Positions 48,850 through 58,668 are shown, numbered from the stretch's first letter. The stretch is 64,000 nucleotides of DNA from an uncultured Lachnospiraceae bacterium (GCA_946566685.1 CAMNXA010000016.1:1-64000), one strand, 5' to 3'. The notes: generated from the sequence alone by a model not told the origin. A program made the numbers and translations.

Positions 48850-49725
48850 ATGATATTAGGAGCGTTGGAAGCAGGTGGTACTAAGATGGTATGCGCCATC
48901 GGCAATGAGAATGGGGAGATCATGGAGCAGGTGTCCATCCCCACAGAGACACCGGAGATTACGGTGCCAAAGCTGCTGGCATTTTTTGAGGGGAAAGGAA
49001 TAGAAGCGCTGGGAATTGGGTGTTTTGGGCCTATTGATGTGGATCGGGATTCTGAGACCTATGGATATATCACGACAACACCGAAGCTGGCATGGCAGAA
49101 TTACAACATGGTAGGCGCATTTCAGGATAAGCTGGGAGTGCCGGTAGGATTTGATACGGATGTGAATGGTTCTGCCCTTGGAGAGTACACCTGGGGTATC
49201 GCCAAAGGATTACACAGCTGTATTTATATTACCATTGGAACCGGTGTGGGTGTGGGTGCGATCGTGGACGGCAGACTGCTCCACGGCATGATGCATCCGG
49301 AAGGAGGTCATATCCTTCTGAACCGCCTTCCGGGGGATACCTACAAGGGATTCTGCCCATTCCATGAAAACTGCATGGAAGGTCTGGCGGCCGGCCCGGC
49401 CATCGAGGGCAGATGGGGCAAGAAGGCTGTCGAACTCGCAGACAGGCCGGAAGTGTGGGAGATGGAGGCCGAATATATCGCGCAGGCGCTGGTAGACTAT
49501 ACTATGACCTTATCGCCTCAGCGGATTATTCTGGGCGGCGGCGTGATGCATCAGACACAGCTTCTGCCGTTAGTGCGTGAGAAATATAAGGCGCTTTTAA
49601 ATGGCTATATCAAGACGAAGGAATTGGAAGATCTGGACTCTTATATTGTGGTACAGAGCCTTGATGACAAGCAGGGCATTATGGGAGCATTAAAACTGGG
49701 GATGATGGAGTTGGAACGCCAGTAG
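48850..49725 (+). CDS. ROK family sugar kinase (fructokinase-like)
   Basis: LGALEAGGTKMVCAIG, YITIGTGVGVGAIVDG, HPEGGHILL. Confidence 0.92.
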   Translation: MILGALEAGGTKMVCAIGNENGEIMEQVSIPTETPEITVPKLLAFFEGKGIEALGIGCFGPIDVDRDSETYGYITTTPKLAWQNYNMVGAFQDKLGVPVGFDTDVNGSALGEYTWGIAKGLHSCIYITIGTGVGVGAIVDGRLLHGMMHPEGGHILLNRLPGDTYKGFCPFHENCMEGLAAGPAIEGRWGKKAVELADRPEVWEMEAEYIAQALVDYTMTLSPQRIILGGGVMHQTQLLPLVREKYKALLNGYIKTKELEDLDSYIVVQSLDDKQGIMGALKLGMMELERQ

Positions 49726-49808
49726 ATGCTGCCTGACAGATATAAGTTGGATATTATGAAAAGATATTGCCCCGCAGTGACTATGCATTGCGGGGTGAAT
49801 TTGTGCAA

Positions 49809-49836
49809 TTAAAAAAACTCCTCGCTTATCCGAGGC
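49809..49836 (-). terminator. Terminator of SGNH hydrolase gene
   Basis: Minus strand CCTCG-gataag-CGAGG-AGTTTTTTT. Confidence 0.7.
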
Positions 49837-50956
49837 TGTATTTTTCAAAATATTTCTGTAAATATTCAATGATGACCTGTGCGGCCCGTCTGTGGGATTT
49901 TTCGCCGGGGTGCGCGTGGGAACCTACCGTTTCTTCGGTAGTGTCCGGCAGTTGCAGGAAAATCACGTTGTGATCATCGCTTGCGGCTGTGTATTGGTTG
50001 ACAGCGTCATTGATTGCCAGAGAAAGGTCATAGCCCAACATACCGTAGCACCAGATAATATGTGCCTGCGGGTTATCTCTGCGCAGCATTTTCAGGAAGC
50101 TGATGACTGCATCCTTGAATCGGCGCAGGTCGTCCTCCTGGAAGGTGCCGTCCGGGTTCAGGCGCTGTTCGAAGGTCTGGCCGGTGGCGGGATCAGACCA
50201 TGCGGGCTGGACGAAGGCGGAAGCATCATTGGTGCCCAGATTGACAATGAGAGCGTCAATCTTTCTGCCAGTAAAGTCGTAAGGCGCGAAGGCCCCCAGA
50301 CTTTCATTGACAGGGCCGGAGCAGAGTCCGCAGAGTTTTTCATAGCGGGAGGGGATGTTACAGTTGGGATTAGCGTCCCAGCTGGAGAGGACACCCCAGC
50401 CGCCCTGGGAGATCAGATAGGCATCTGCGTCCAGGGCCTCAGCTGTCATTTTTGCATAATTGCGGCTATATCCCATGTACATGGGGATCCAGTCGGTATC
50501 CGCTTTGGCGCCGTAGGTGCCCTCGCCGGAAGTGATGCTGTCACCGATAAATTCCAGGGTATATTTTTTCTTGGGAACCGGATAAAAAGTCCCGTCAGCT
50601 TGCAGGCCATGGACGAGCAGATAACAATCCGCATCTTCCGTCATGGCCTGTAGTTCGCGGGTAAACCGCACGTTTTTGACAGCATCCGGACTCATGCCGC
50701 GAAACAGGCATAAAGAATATCTGCCCGGCATAAGCATCTGCCGGCTCATCAGTTCGCCGTTGATCTCGCAGGTAACCCATATCTCATGGATATGATAGCC
50801 TGCCTCGATATCAATCCAGAGTTCTGAACCGGATACATTCACTTCCACAGCGCTTCCATTAAAGAAAAGCGGCAGAGGACATACACCGAGAACCGTCCGG
50901 CCGTGAACCTTATAATGAGAAACTTCCCGAAGCGAATATTTTCTGATATTTTCCAA
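49826..50956 (-). CDS. SGNH/GDSL hydrolase family protein
   Basis: LEFIGDSITSGEGTYG, LIVNLGTNDAS, GSHAHPGEKSH; probable TTG start after GAGAGGG. Confidence 0.85.
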   Translation of the reverse strand: MENIRKYSLREVSHYKVHGRTVLGVCPLPLFFNGSAVEVNVSGSELWIDIEAGYHIHEIWVTCEINGELMSRQMLMPGRYSLCLFRGMSPDAVKNVRFTRELQAMTEDADCYLLVHGLQADGTFYPVPKKKYTLEFIGDSITSGEGTYGAKADTDWIPMYMGYSRNYAKMTAEALDADAYLISQGGWGVLSSWDANPNCNIPSRYEKLCGLCSGPVNESLGAFAPYDFTGRKIDALIVNLGTNDASAFVQPAWSDPATGQTFEQRLNPDGTFQEDDLRRFKDAVISFLKMLRRDNPQAHIIWCYGMLGYDLSLAINDAVNQYTAASDDHNVIFLQLPDTTEETVGSHAHPGEKSHRRAAQVIIEYLQKYFEKYSLG

Positions 50957-51071
50957 ATCATTACCCTCTCTTTTTCTTAAATAAAAGTTAATTGCGCAGC
51001 AATTTACTTTTAGTATAATAAAAATCTGCCCGTCTGCATAGATTTTTATAAAAGATCTGGCAGGTGTATGC

Positions 51072-51602
51072 ATGGCCTCCGTATTATCCAATGTCTCCAA
51101 TATCATTATCCCGGTCATCATCTTCTATATCGTGGCGTATGGGCTTGCCAACCGCTGTAATGTGTATGAGGATTTTATCAAGGGCGCGAAAGACGGTTTC
51201 CATACGGTCATACAGATTATGCCTACCCTGATCGGGCTGATGGTGGCAGTGGGGGTACTGCGTGCATCGGGATTTTTGGAGTTTATAGGCGGCCTTTTTG
51301 GCGGGATAGCGGCACAGCTTGGATTTTCCTCGGAACTGATTCCTCTGATGCTGGTGAAGATGTTTTCCTCTTCGGCGGCCACAGGACTTGTGCTGGATAT
51401 TTTTAAGAATCACGGGCCGGATTCCCTGATCGGGCTTACCACATCTATTATGATGAGTTGTACAGAAACGATTTTCTATACCATGAGCGTTTATTTCCTG
51501 GCGGCAAAGGTCACCAGGACCCGCTATACTTTAAAGGGCGCATTGTTAGCCACCCTGGCGGGCATCATAGCCAGTATCGTACTGGCGGGGATGCTGGTAT
51601 AG
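51072..51602 (+). CDS. spmB: Spore maturation protein B-like
   Basis: NIIIPVIIFYIVAYGLANRCNVYEDFIKGAKDGF, MLVKMFSSSAATGLVLDIFK. Confidence 0.9.
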   Translation: MASVLSNVSNIIIPVIIFYIVAYGLANRCNVYEDFIKGAKDGFHTVIQIMPTLIGLMVAVGVLRASGFLEFIGGLFGGIAAQLGFSSELIPLMLVKMFSSSAATGLVLDIFKNHGPDSLIGLTTSIMMSCTETIFYTMSVYFLAAKVTRTRYTLKGALLATLAGIIASIVLAGMLV

Positions 51603-51668
51603 GGGACAGCAGAGAATTTCCAAGCGGCCGCCAGAAGATTTGGGTTACTTCCTGATTTGGAATATAAT

Positions 51669-51699
51669 GAAAACGGCGTCCGTAAGGAACGCCGTTTTC
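51669..51699. terminator. Rho-independent terminator after spmB
   Basis: GAAAACGGCGT...ACGCCGTTTTC. Confidence 0.75.
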
Positions 51700-51979
51700 A
51701 TTGTGTGAGAAGGATAGAAATGTATCAGTCCTAATATATGTCAACAGGCATTGGTTAGATGCTCTGTTATGTTTAGTCGAAGTCGGTCGGCACCAACTCA
51801 GCACCGGCGACTCCATTGGAAGTGTAGTAACCACCGCTTGAGAATCTATGTAGGATATTCTTGCGGGCCGGATTCTTTGATTCGGCTCTGTCTCAACTAC
51901 AGTTATTACTATACACACAATTTGTGAATGGGATGTGTCAGAATTCGAAAGAAAAAAGAAAGAAAATATAAAATAAATT

Positions 51980-53485
51980 TTATAATTTCATTTCTATGGT
52001 TTTGGTGGCCATTTTCTCTCCGAATGTCCGGTCATGTTCCACAAACAGCAGTGTGGGACGGTGTGTAAGGATCAGTTTTTCCAGCTGCATTCTGGAAAAG
52101 ATATCAATATAGTTGAGCGGCTCATCCCAGACATAAAGATGCGCGGGAGTGAGCAGACTTGTGGCGATCAGGAGTTTCTTTTTCTGCCCTTCAGAGTATT
52201 CTTCCAGACGCTTGTCGAATTGTGTCCGCGCAAAGTCAAGCTGCCGCAGGATTGCCTTAAAAAGGCTTTCGTCCATATTGGCAGAGCGAATATAATCCTG
52301 TAGGGTACCGGTCACATTTGAAGTATCCTGATTGATATAGGACACGGTAAGGCCGCTGGCAAGCTGCAATTCTCCGGATATGGCAATAGAAGCATCCCCT
52401 AAAATGGCTTTGATCAATGTGGATTTGCCGCAGCCGTTTGGCCCCCGCAGCCATACGCGTTCACCCTGACCAAGAGAGAAAGTGAGGTCTTGCACGACAG
52501 TGCTCTCGCCATACCCCAGATGTAAATGATCTGCGCGAATCAAGATCTGTTTGTGATGTGTCAGGGTGGGCAGTTTTAAATCAACTACGGTTTCGATATC
52601 TTTGAGCAGAGTCTCCTTCTCCTCAATGGCGGCAGTGCGTCTGTTGTCCAGGTTTTTGCGCTGCTGCTGCATCCGGGCGGACTTGGCGCCGATGTAGGAA
52701 CGGGTGCCTATGAACCGGTCGTGCTCCTTGGCGGGATCATAACCGATCTTGCGGCCCTCTGCTTTGTCGGCCCACAGAGCGGTACGCCTGGCAGCTTCTT
52801 TCAGCTTGCCGATTTCCTTTTTCAGTTTTTCGTTTTCGGCCTGTTCGAAGCTGTCCTGTTTTTCTTTATTGGCATACCAGCTATCGAAATTACCCTTTTC
52901 TACCCGAATGGTACTACGGTTTAGTACCAGGATATGATCGACACATTCATTTAAGAGCCATCTGTCGTGGGAGACCAGAAGAAAGCCCTTTTTTGCGCAC
53001 AGATAGTCCCGCAGCAGGGTTCTTGCGCCGATATCCAGATGGTTTGTCGGCTCATCGATCAGCAGGAAATGATTGTCCCGTGAAAAGAGCAGGGCCAGCA
53101 TGATTTTCGTCCGTTCTCCGTGGCTGAGTGTTTCATAAGGTCTGTAGAGAATTTCCGCATCGGCTCTCAGACTGTCCAATTCCCGGCAGACCTTCCAGAG
53201 CTCAAAGTCCGGTACCAGTTCTTCTGCCAGATCGGCAGTGATCATTTTCTCCTGCGCCTGCGTGACCGGGCAGGGAAAATAATCGAAACAGGCGGAATGA
53301 CTGATAGATCCGCTGTAGTCATATCTGCCAAGCAGCAGATTTAAGAATGTGGTCTTGCCCTTGCCATTTCTGCCAATCAGACCGAGTTTCCAGTCCGTGT
53401 CGATGGTAAAGGATGTGTTTTCAAAAATAGTATCGTAACTGGTATCATAGGAAAAAGTTAAATTGGATACCTGAATTTGTGACAT
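51980..53485 (-). CDS. ABC-F type ribosomal protection protein, Lsa-like
   Basis: Two ABC domains (GRNGKGKTTFLNLL, GPNGCGKSTLIKAIL) with ABC-F linker, no TM; LSHGERTKIMLALLF, YSEGQKKKLLIATSL. Confidence 0.87.
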   Translation of the reverse strand: MSQIQVSNLTFSYDTSYDTIFENTSFTIDTDWKLGLIGRNGKGKTTFLNLLLGRYDYSGSISHSACFDYFPCPVTQAQEKMITADLAEELVPDFELWKVCRELDSLRADAEILYRPYETLSHGERTKIMLALLFSRDNHFLLIDEPTNHLDIGARTLLRDYLCAKKGFLLVSHDRWLLNECVDHILVLNRSTIRVEKGNFDSWYANKEKQDSFEQAENEKLKKEIGKLKEAARRTALWADKAEGRKIGYDPAKEHDRFIGTRSYIGAKSARMQQQRKNLDNRRTAAIEEKETLLKDIETVVDLKLPTLTHHKQILIRADHLHLGYGESTVVQDLTFSLGQGERVWLRGPNGCGKSTLIKAILGDASIAISGELQLASGLTVSYINQDTSNVTGTLQDYIRSANMDESLFKAILRQLDFARTQFDKRLEEYSEGQKKKLLIATSLLTPAHLYVWDEPLNYIDIFSRMQLEKLILTHRPTLLFVEHDRTFGEKMATKTIEMKL

Positions 53486-53548
53486 AATAAATGCACTCCC
53501 TTCTTCATTGTGAAAATGCGCCATGGCGCTTTTTCACAGAAATAAAAA

Positions 53549-53651
53549 AGCCTCTGTTACCAGAGAGCCTCAAAAAGAAACGGGAATGCCTATAGAAATA
53601 GAAACCCGCAAAAAAATACAGTACACCAATGATATGATCTGCCTCTGATAA
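53549..53651 (-). promoter_or_regulatory. Attenuator leader upstream of ABC-F gene
   Basis: Leader ORF 53626-53570 (GTG start, 18 aa), CTCTG-gtaa-CAGAG hairpin with T6, upstream GTTATCAGAG able to pair with CTCTGGTAAC. Confidence 0.65.
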
Positions 53652-53915
53652 CAAACTATGACTTGTTGCCGTGTTAAGTTGTTAGAAACAGATTACATCC
53701 TCAATGCGGTACTACCTCACTTTTTGCTTGATGGGATTGATTATAGCGGATGCGATAAGAGAATGCAAGAGGAAAATGACAGAAATCATGAATACGAAAT
53801 GATAAATAGCAATAGAAAGGGCTTTATTGTAATTGCGAAATCGGTCTTCTCGTGGTATATTGTGTAATAAATGAAGGGAATCTATTATCACAGGGGATGA
53901 ATTTGGGAGGAAAGG

Positions 53916-55751
53916 ATGAAAGATTCGACTATTTTTGAAAAAAGATTACAAAAACACCATGATGAACTGCGCTGGCTGTATATGGAACTGTACGAGAATG
54001 ATTCCATGTTTGCAGAATTGTGCGATCAGATGTATGACTATTATCTGGCGCGGGATCAGAAGATGAAGGCACTGGATCAGAAGAGAGAGAAAGATACGGC
54101 ATGGTTTCGCAGGAAAGATATGCTGGGCATGATGCTTTACATTGACAACTTTGCCGGCACGATACAGGGATTGCAGGAGAAGCTGTCATATCTGGAATCC
54201 TGCAATGTCAACTATATACACCTGATGCCGTTTTTGGATTCACCGGAGGGACGTTCGGATGGCGGATATGCTGTGGCGGATTTCAGGAAAGTGAGGCCGG
54301 ATTTAGGCAGCATGGATGATCTTGCGCAGCTTTCGGCACAGTGTCATGAGCGGGGAATTAACCTGTGCATGGATTTTGTCATGAATCATACATCAGAAGA
54401 GCATGAGTGGGCAAGAAGGGCGCGCCAGGGTGAAGGCGAATACATGAGTCGGTATTTCTTCTATGATAATTATGATATACCGGCACAGTATGAAGAGACA
54501 GTGCCGCAGGTATTTCCGACCACTGCGCCGGGCAATTTTACCTGGCTTCCGGAGATCGGCCATTATGTGATGACATCTTTTTATCCTTACCAGTGGGATC
54601 TGAATTATCGGAATCCCCGTGTGTTTAACGAGATGATGTACAATTTCCTGTACCTGGCGAATCAGGGCATGGATATCATACGGATCGATGCGGTGCCTTA
54701 TATCTGGAAAGAACTCGGCACTCAGTGCAGGAATTTAAAACAGGTACATACCATCGTGCGTATGATGCGCATGATCGGTGAGATCGTGTGTCCCGGCGTG
54801 GTACTGCTGGGAGAGGTGGTGATGGAACCGGAAAAGGTAGTGCCTTATTTTGGAACAGTAGAAAAACCGGAGTGCCATATGCTCTATAATGTGACTACCA
54901 TGGCGACCACCTGGAACTGCGTTGCAACCAGGGATGTGCGTCTTTTAAAGAAACAGATGGATGTGGTGAACGGACTGCCGAGGGAATACACCTTCCTGAA
55001 TTATCTAAGGTGCCATGATGATATCGGCTGGGGGCTGGATTTCGCTACACTTCAGACTTGGGGCATGGAAGAGGTGGCTCATAAAAAATATCTGAATGAT
55101 TACTTTACTGGGAATTATCCGAACAGCGAAAGCAGAGGAGAACTCTATAACGATGATCCGAGACTGGGCGATGCCAGATTTTGCGGTACCACGGCGTCCA
55201 TGTGCGGCGTGGAGAGCGCAGGGTATGAGAAAGATCAGCAGAAAATGAAGGATGCCATCCGCATGGATGTCATGCTCCATGCCTATATGCTGACACAGTC
55301 GGGGATTCCCATGCTCTACAGCGGTGACGAGGTGGGGCAGGTAAATGATTACACCTACAAACAGGAACCTGCTAAGGCGCCGGACTCCCGCTATCTTCAC
55401 AGAGGGAAGTTCCGCTGGGAACTGGCTGCGGAGCGGGATGACGTAAAGACGGTGGCCGGACAGATTTTCCGGGCGCTCGGACAGCTTGAGACTTTGCGCA
55501 AAAAGGAGAAAGTCTTTGAGGCGGATGCAGACTGTCAGGTGGTGGATGCCGGGGATGATGCGGTGTTATGTCTGATGAGAAGCAGGGGTAAGGAAAGGAT
55601 GCTGGGGGTATTTAATTTCCATGATATGGAAAGGAAAGTTTCGCTGGAAGAGGACGGCGTCTGGAAAGATATGTTGAGCGGTAAAGTGCAGGATGTAAAA
55701 GATATTACCCTGCCGGGCCATGGGTTTGTGTGGATGAAGACGAAGTCCTGA
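53916..55751 (+). CDS. GH13 alpha-amylase family protein, amylosucrase-like
   Basis: YIHLMPFLDSPEGRSDGGYAVADF, CMDFVMNHTSEEH, IIRIDAVPYIWKELG, LRCHDDIGW. Confidence 0.9.
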   Translation: MKDSTIFEKRLQKHHDELRWLYMELYENDSMFAELCDQMYDYYLARDQKMKALDQKREKDTAWFRRKDMLGMMLYIDNFAGTIQGLQEKLSYLESCNVNYIHLMPFLDSPEGRSDGGYAVADFRKVRPDLGSMDDLAQLSAQCHERGINLCMDFVMNHTSEEHEWARRARQGEGEYMSRYFFYDNYDIPAQYEETVPQVFPTTAPGNFTWLPEIGHYVMTSFYPYQWDLNYRNPRVFNEMMYNFLYLANQGMDIIRIDAVPYIWKELGTQCRNLKQVHTIVRMMRMIGEIVCPGVVLLGEVVMEPEKVVPYFGTVEKPECHMLYNVTTMATTWNCVATRDVRLLKKQMDVVNGLPREYTFLNYLRCHDDIGWGLDFATLQTWGMEEVAHKKYLNDYFTGNYPNSESRGELYNDDPRLGDARFCGTTASMCGVESAGYEKDQQKMKDAIRMDVMLHAYMLTQSGIPMLYSGDEVGQVNDYTYKQEPAKAPDSRYLHRGKFRWELAAERDDVKTVAGQIFRALGQLETLRKKEKVFEADADCQVVDAGDDAVLCLMRSRGKERMLGVFNFHDMERKVSLEEDGVWKDMLSGKVQDVKDITLPGHGFVWMKTKS

Positions 55752-55778
55752 GTAGATGCCGGGAAAGCGAGTGGCGGA

Positions 55779-56264
55779 ATGAAAGTTAATGCGGAATACA
55801 TGCAGCAGTCGCAGCTAACAATATTAATGGCAATCATAATAGCTATCATTGTCCTGACGGTGGCGGCCATACTTTTGATAAAGTGTGTCCGCCGCTTTCG
55901 CCATTACCGCAGGACAGGCTTCATGGATGAGATGGAAGGCCATGATTTTGAATATTTCTGTGCGGAACTTTTGGAAAAGCAGGGATTTATAGAGGTGGAA
56001 GTGACGCGCGGAAGCGGGGACTTTGGCGTAGATATCCTGGCGGAAAAAGACGGCGTTACCTATGCTGTCCAGTGCAAACGCTATAACGGGCCTGTGGGCG
56101 TGGAGGCCATACTCCGTACTTATGGAGGTTGCGCCTACTATGAGCGGATGGTGGGTGCGGTCATGACCAATCAGTATTTTACCAATCCGGCAGTGGAGGC
56201 AGCGAAGAAGCTGCGGATCTTGCTCTGGGACAGGGGTTATATTGATGAGATGATGGAGGAATAG
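55779..56264 (+). CDS. Membrane-anchored Mrr-like restriction endonuclease domain protein
   Basis: N-terminal TM; FEYFCAELLEKQGF...GSGDFGVDILAEKDGVTYAVQCKRY. Confidence 0.85.
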   Translation: MKVNAEYMQQSQLTILMAIIIAIIVLTVAAILLIKCVRRFRHYRRTGFMDEMEGHDFEYFCAELLEKQGFIEVEVTRGSGDFGVDILAEKDGVTYAVQCKRYNGPVGVEAILRTYGGCAYYERMVGAVMTNQYFTNPAVEAAKKLRILLWDRGYIDEMMEE

Positions 56265-56294
56265 TTTGACTATCAAAATAATATCTGCTAAAAT
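56265..56294 (+). promoter_or_regulatory. Promoter of FabT-like gene with autoregulatory box
   Basis: TTTGACTATCAAA (56265-56277) overlapping TTGACT (-35, 56266-56271); 17 bp; TAAAAT (-10, 56289-56294). Confidence 0.75.
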
Positions 56295-56329
56295 GATACA
56301 ACAGAAATGACGAAGGTTGGAGAACCGAG

Positions 56330-56764
56330 ATGGATATCAATAATACATTGAACGAAGTATTGGTCAAATTGTTCCGTGATATCAATACCATAGAAGAACG
56401 TGCCATAAGGACGGGAGAATACCGGGACGTGACCACAAATGACATGCATGTCATAGAAGCGATCGGCATGGAGGATGCGAAGAATATGACCAGTGTTGCC
56501 AGAGAACTTGAGGTGACTACGGGAACGCTGACCATATCCATCAACGGCCTGGTTAAGAAAGGATATGTGAACAGGACCCGCAGCGAGGAGGATCGGCGTG
56601 TGGTACTGATCTCTTTGTCGGATAAAGGCATCCGGGCTTATCTTCATCATCAAAATTTCCATGAACAGATGATAGATGCGGTGATTGCGGGACTGTCAGA
56701 GGAGGAGCAGCGGGTATTGGAGCAGGCCCTGCTCAAGTTAAACCGGTTTTTCAGGGAAAAATAA
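56330..56764 (+). CDS. fabT: MarR family regulator, FabT-like
   Basis: NDMHVIEAIGMEDAKNMTSVARELEVTTGTLTISINGLVKKGYVNRTRSEEDRRVVLISLSDKG; FabT-type boxes upstream of itself and fab genes. Confidence 0.8.
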   Translation: MDINNTLNEVLVKLFRDINTIEERAIRTGEYRDVTTNDMHVIEAIGMEDAKNMTSVARELEVTTGTLTISINGLVKKGYVNRTRSEEDRRVVLISLSDKGIRAYLHHQNFHEQMIDAVIAGLSEEEQRVLEQALLKLNRFFREK

Positions 56765-56779
56765 CAGGACATGGCATGA

Positions 56780-56813
56780 AAAAACTCTCAAGGATGTTGA
56801 GAGTTTTTATCAT
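56780..56813. terminator. Bidirectional terminator
   Basis: AAAAACTCTCAA-ggatg-TTGAGAGTTTTT. Confidence 0.85.
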
Positions 56814-56814
56814 A

Positions 56815-58668
56815 TTATGGATTCCACAGAGCCAGCCTTGCGGCCAGGGATCGGTAATCTGCCGGGCCGTTTTGCAGCAGGAAACAATGAAATTGATATT
56901 GAAAGTCTGTCTGCTCACAGGCAGCGTCAGTCTCTCCGGGTTCAGCCCAGATGACGGCAGCCTGTTTTTTTAATTCCATGATTTCCAGATAGCCCAGATA
57001 GTATTTCAGGTAGTTGCAGGGTTCTTCGGCAATATATTGATAAACAGCCTGCACGCTCTCATCGTCCATAGTGCCAAGAGAAGAGAAGATTCTGCGTACA
57101 TCTTCCAGGGAGGCGCCATCGTAGTGGATTGCCACATCTAACAGGGAGTACAGACACAGCTGGATCTGCCGGTCAAGGCGGCAGGCCTGATAATAGCGGA
57201 CGGTTTCCGGGTGAGCTGTCCTGGCCATCTGGATTGCGTAGTCGTAGGAGGAGAGTTCCACATACATGGCCCAGCCTTCGATAAAGCCCCCATAGTATAG
57301 GACGCTGCGCAGGGGCAGAATGTTACGTTCGTCCCAGAAGCGCTGGCTATAGACGGTCTGATATAGATGGCCGGGATAACCTTCATGCGCCAGCGTGGTA
57401 AAGAGAGACAGATCGCTGGTGGTATCCTGGGTATTGATATAGATGATGTTATCGCAGACATTGTCGATGGGTGGTGTCATGTAGAACGCAGGCGCGCTAT
57501 AGGGCTCCAGGCTTGGATCTACGTATTTGACCACAGAATGAATTGGCGCATCGTCTTTTCCGGCCGGAATAGCCGGATAATCCTGCTTGATCGCTGTCTG
57601 CAAATAGGACAGATATTCCTCCGGAGATGCTTCGGGCAGAAGCGGGGGATCCTGCAAGATCAGATTTTTGAGAGAAGGATCTGTTTGCAGCAGATGGAGC
57701 AGGGTTTCATAATGAAATTGCAGATCCTGATAGAGCAGTCTCTTGATCTCTGCAATATCCCGGTAAGACCCGGTGCGCAGTCGCAGCAGGGCCAGATAGT
57801 AGTCGCGGCCCCCTTCGTATTGGGCCAGCCCGCCGATACTTTTGCCCCTTCCTTTTAAGAGGGTGATTTCATCGGCCAGTCTGTCGTAGGCAGGAGCAAC
57901 CACAGTGGTCAGGAGGCGGTTGTGTTCCGACTGGTAGGATAGTCTCTGTTCTTCGCTTATTACGCCCTGCTGTGACAGGGCATTTAGTTTATCCTGAAAA
58001 GTAATCTCCAGAAAATGGGTGCCCTCTGCCAGAGCATCGGGATTCATCAGCGCTGTGCACTGGGCGATCGTCTTGTCTGCGGTCTCATCGGACATAAAAA
58101 GTCCTGCATCCGCCTTTTCTTTCTCGTAGACGATCAGGCCATCGAAGTAGGACGGGATCTGGGAGAGGATAGCCAGATAGTTTTCAATATCCGCTGCATC
58201 ATCCAACTGGTATTCTGCCAGAAGGATTGGAAGCTCTGAGGGCGCTCCCGATGAGGGGGAGAGTGGTTCTGCAAAATATGGATGGGCTGCGGTACCTGAC
58301 AATGCAATCAGATAAGTGTTCAGCAGATCATACAGGTATTGGTTGTCTTGGCTCAGAGCGCTGCGGTTTATCATAGAAAGGCTGTTCCTGGTCTGAGAGA
58401 GTTCATAGATATCATCTGCGGCCTCACCAGCACGATAGACAGGGAGGGAAAGCCCGGATTCATCAATGCCATAAGCAGCGGCATCATCTATTGTATAATG
58501 AAAATGGATCGGATTGGCCTGTACTTCGTTCAGGAAAAATTCTTCCCCGAAAGATTCAAATCTGGCGTCCTGATGACTATGTACATAATAAAGCAGGGTA
58601 GAGGCGCAAAAACCGCCAAAAAGAATCAGGGCAGCAGCCCATTGTTTGAGTGTGAGAGTGCGTTTCAA
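56815..58668 (-). CDS. DUF885 family protein (predicted zinc metallopeptidase)
   Basis: TLAHEGYPGHLYQTVY, YYGGFIEGWAMYVE. Confidence 0.87.
   Translation of the reverse strand: MKRTLTLKQWAAALILFGGFCASTLLYYVHSHQDARFESFGEEFFLNEVQANPIHFHYTIDDAAAYGIDESGLSLPVYRAGEAADDIYELSQTRNSLSMINRSALSQDNQYLYDLLNTYLIALSGTAAHPYFAEPLSPSSGAPSELPILLAEYQLDDAADIENYLAILSQIPSYFDGLIVYEKEKADAGLFMSDETADKTIAQCTALMNPDALAEGTHFLEITFQDKLNALSQQGVISEEQRLSYQSEHNRLLTTVVAPAYDRLADEITLLKGRGKSIGGLAQYEGGRDYYLALLRLRTGSYRDIAEIKRLLYQDLQFHYETLLHLLQTDPSLKNLILQDPPLLPEASPEEYLSYLQTAIKQDYPAIPAGKDDAPIHSVVKYVDPSLEPYSAPAFYMTPPIDNVCDNIIYINTQDTTSDLSLFTTLAHEGYPGHLYQTVYSQRFWDERNILPLRSVLYYGGFIEGWAMYVELSSYDYAIQMARTAHPETVRYYQACRLDRQIQLCLYSLLDVAIHYDGASLEDVRRIFSSLGTMDDESVQAVYQYIAEEPCNYLKYYLGYLEIMELKKQAAVIWAEPGETDAACEQTDFQYQFHCFLLQNGPADYRSLAARLALWNP

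Noticed and set aside
53658-53867. 69-aa plus-strand ORF as gene or leader
   Set aside because: No RBS or recognisable product; lies over the divergent ABC-F leader region
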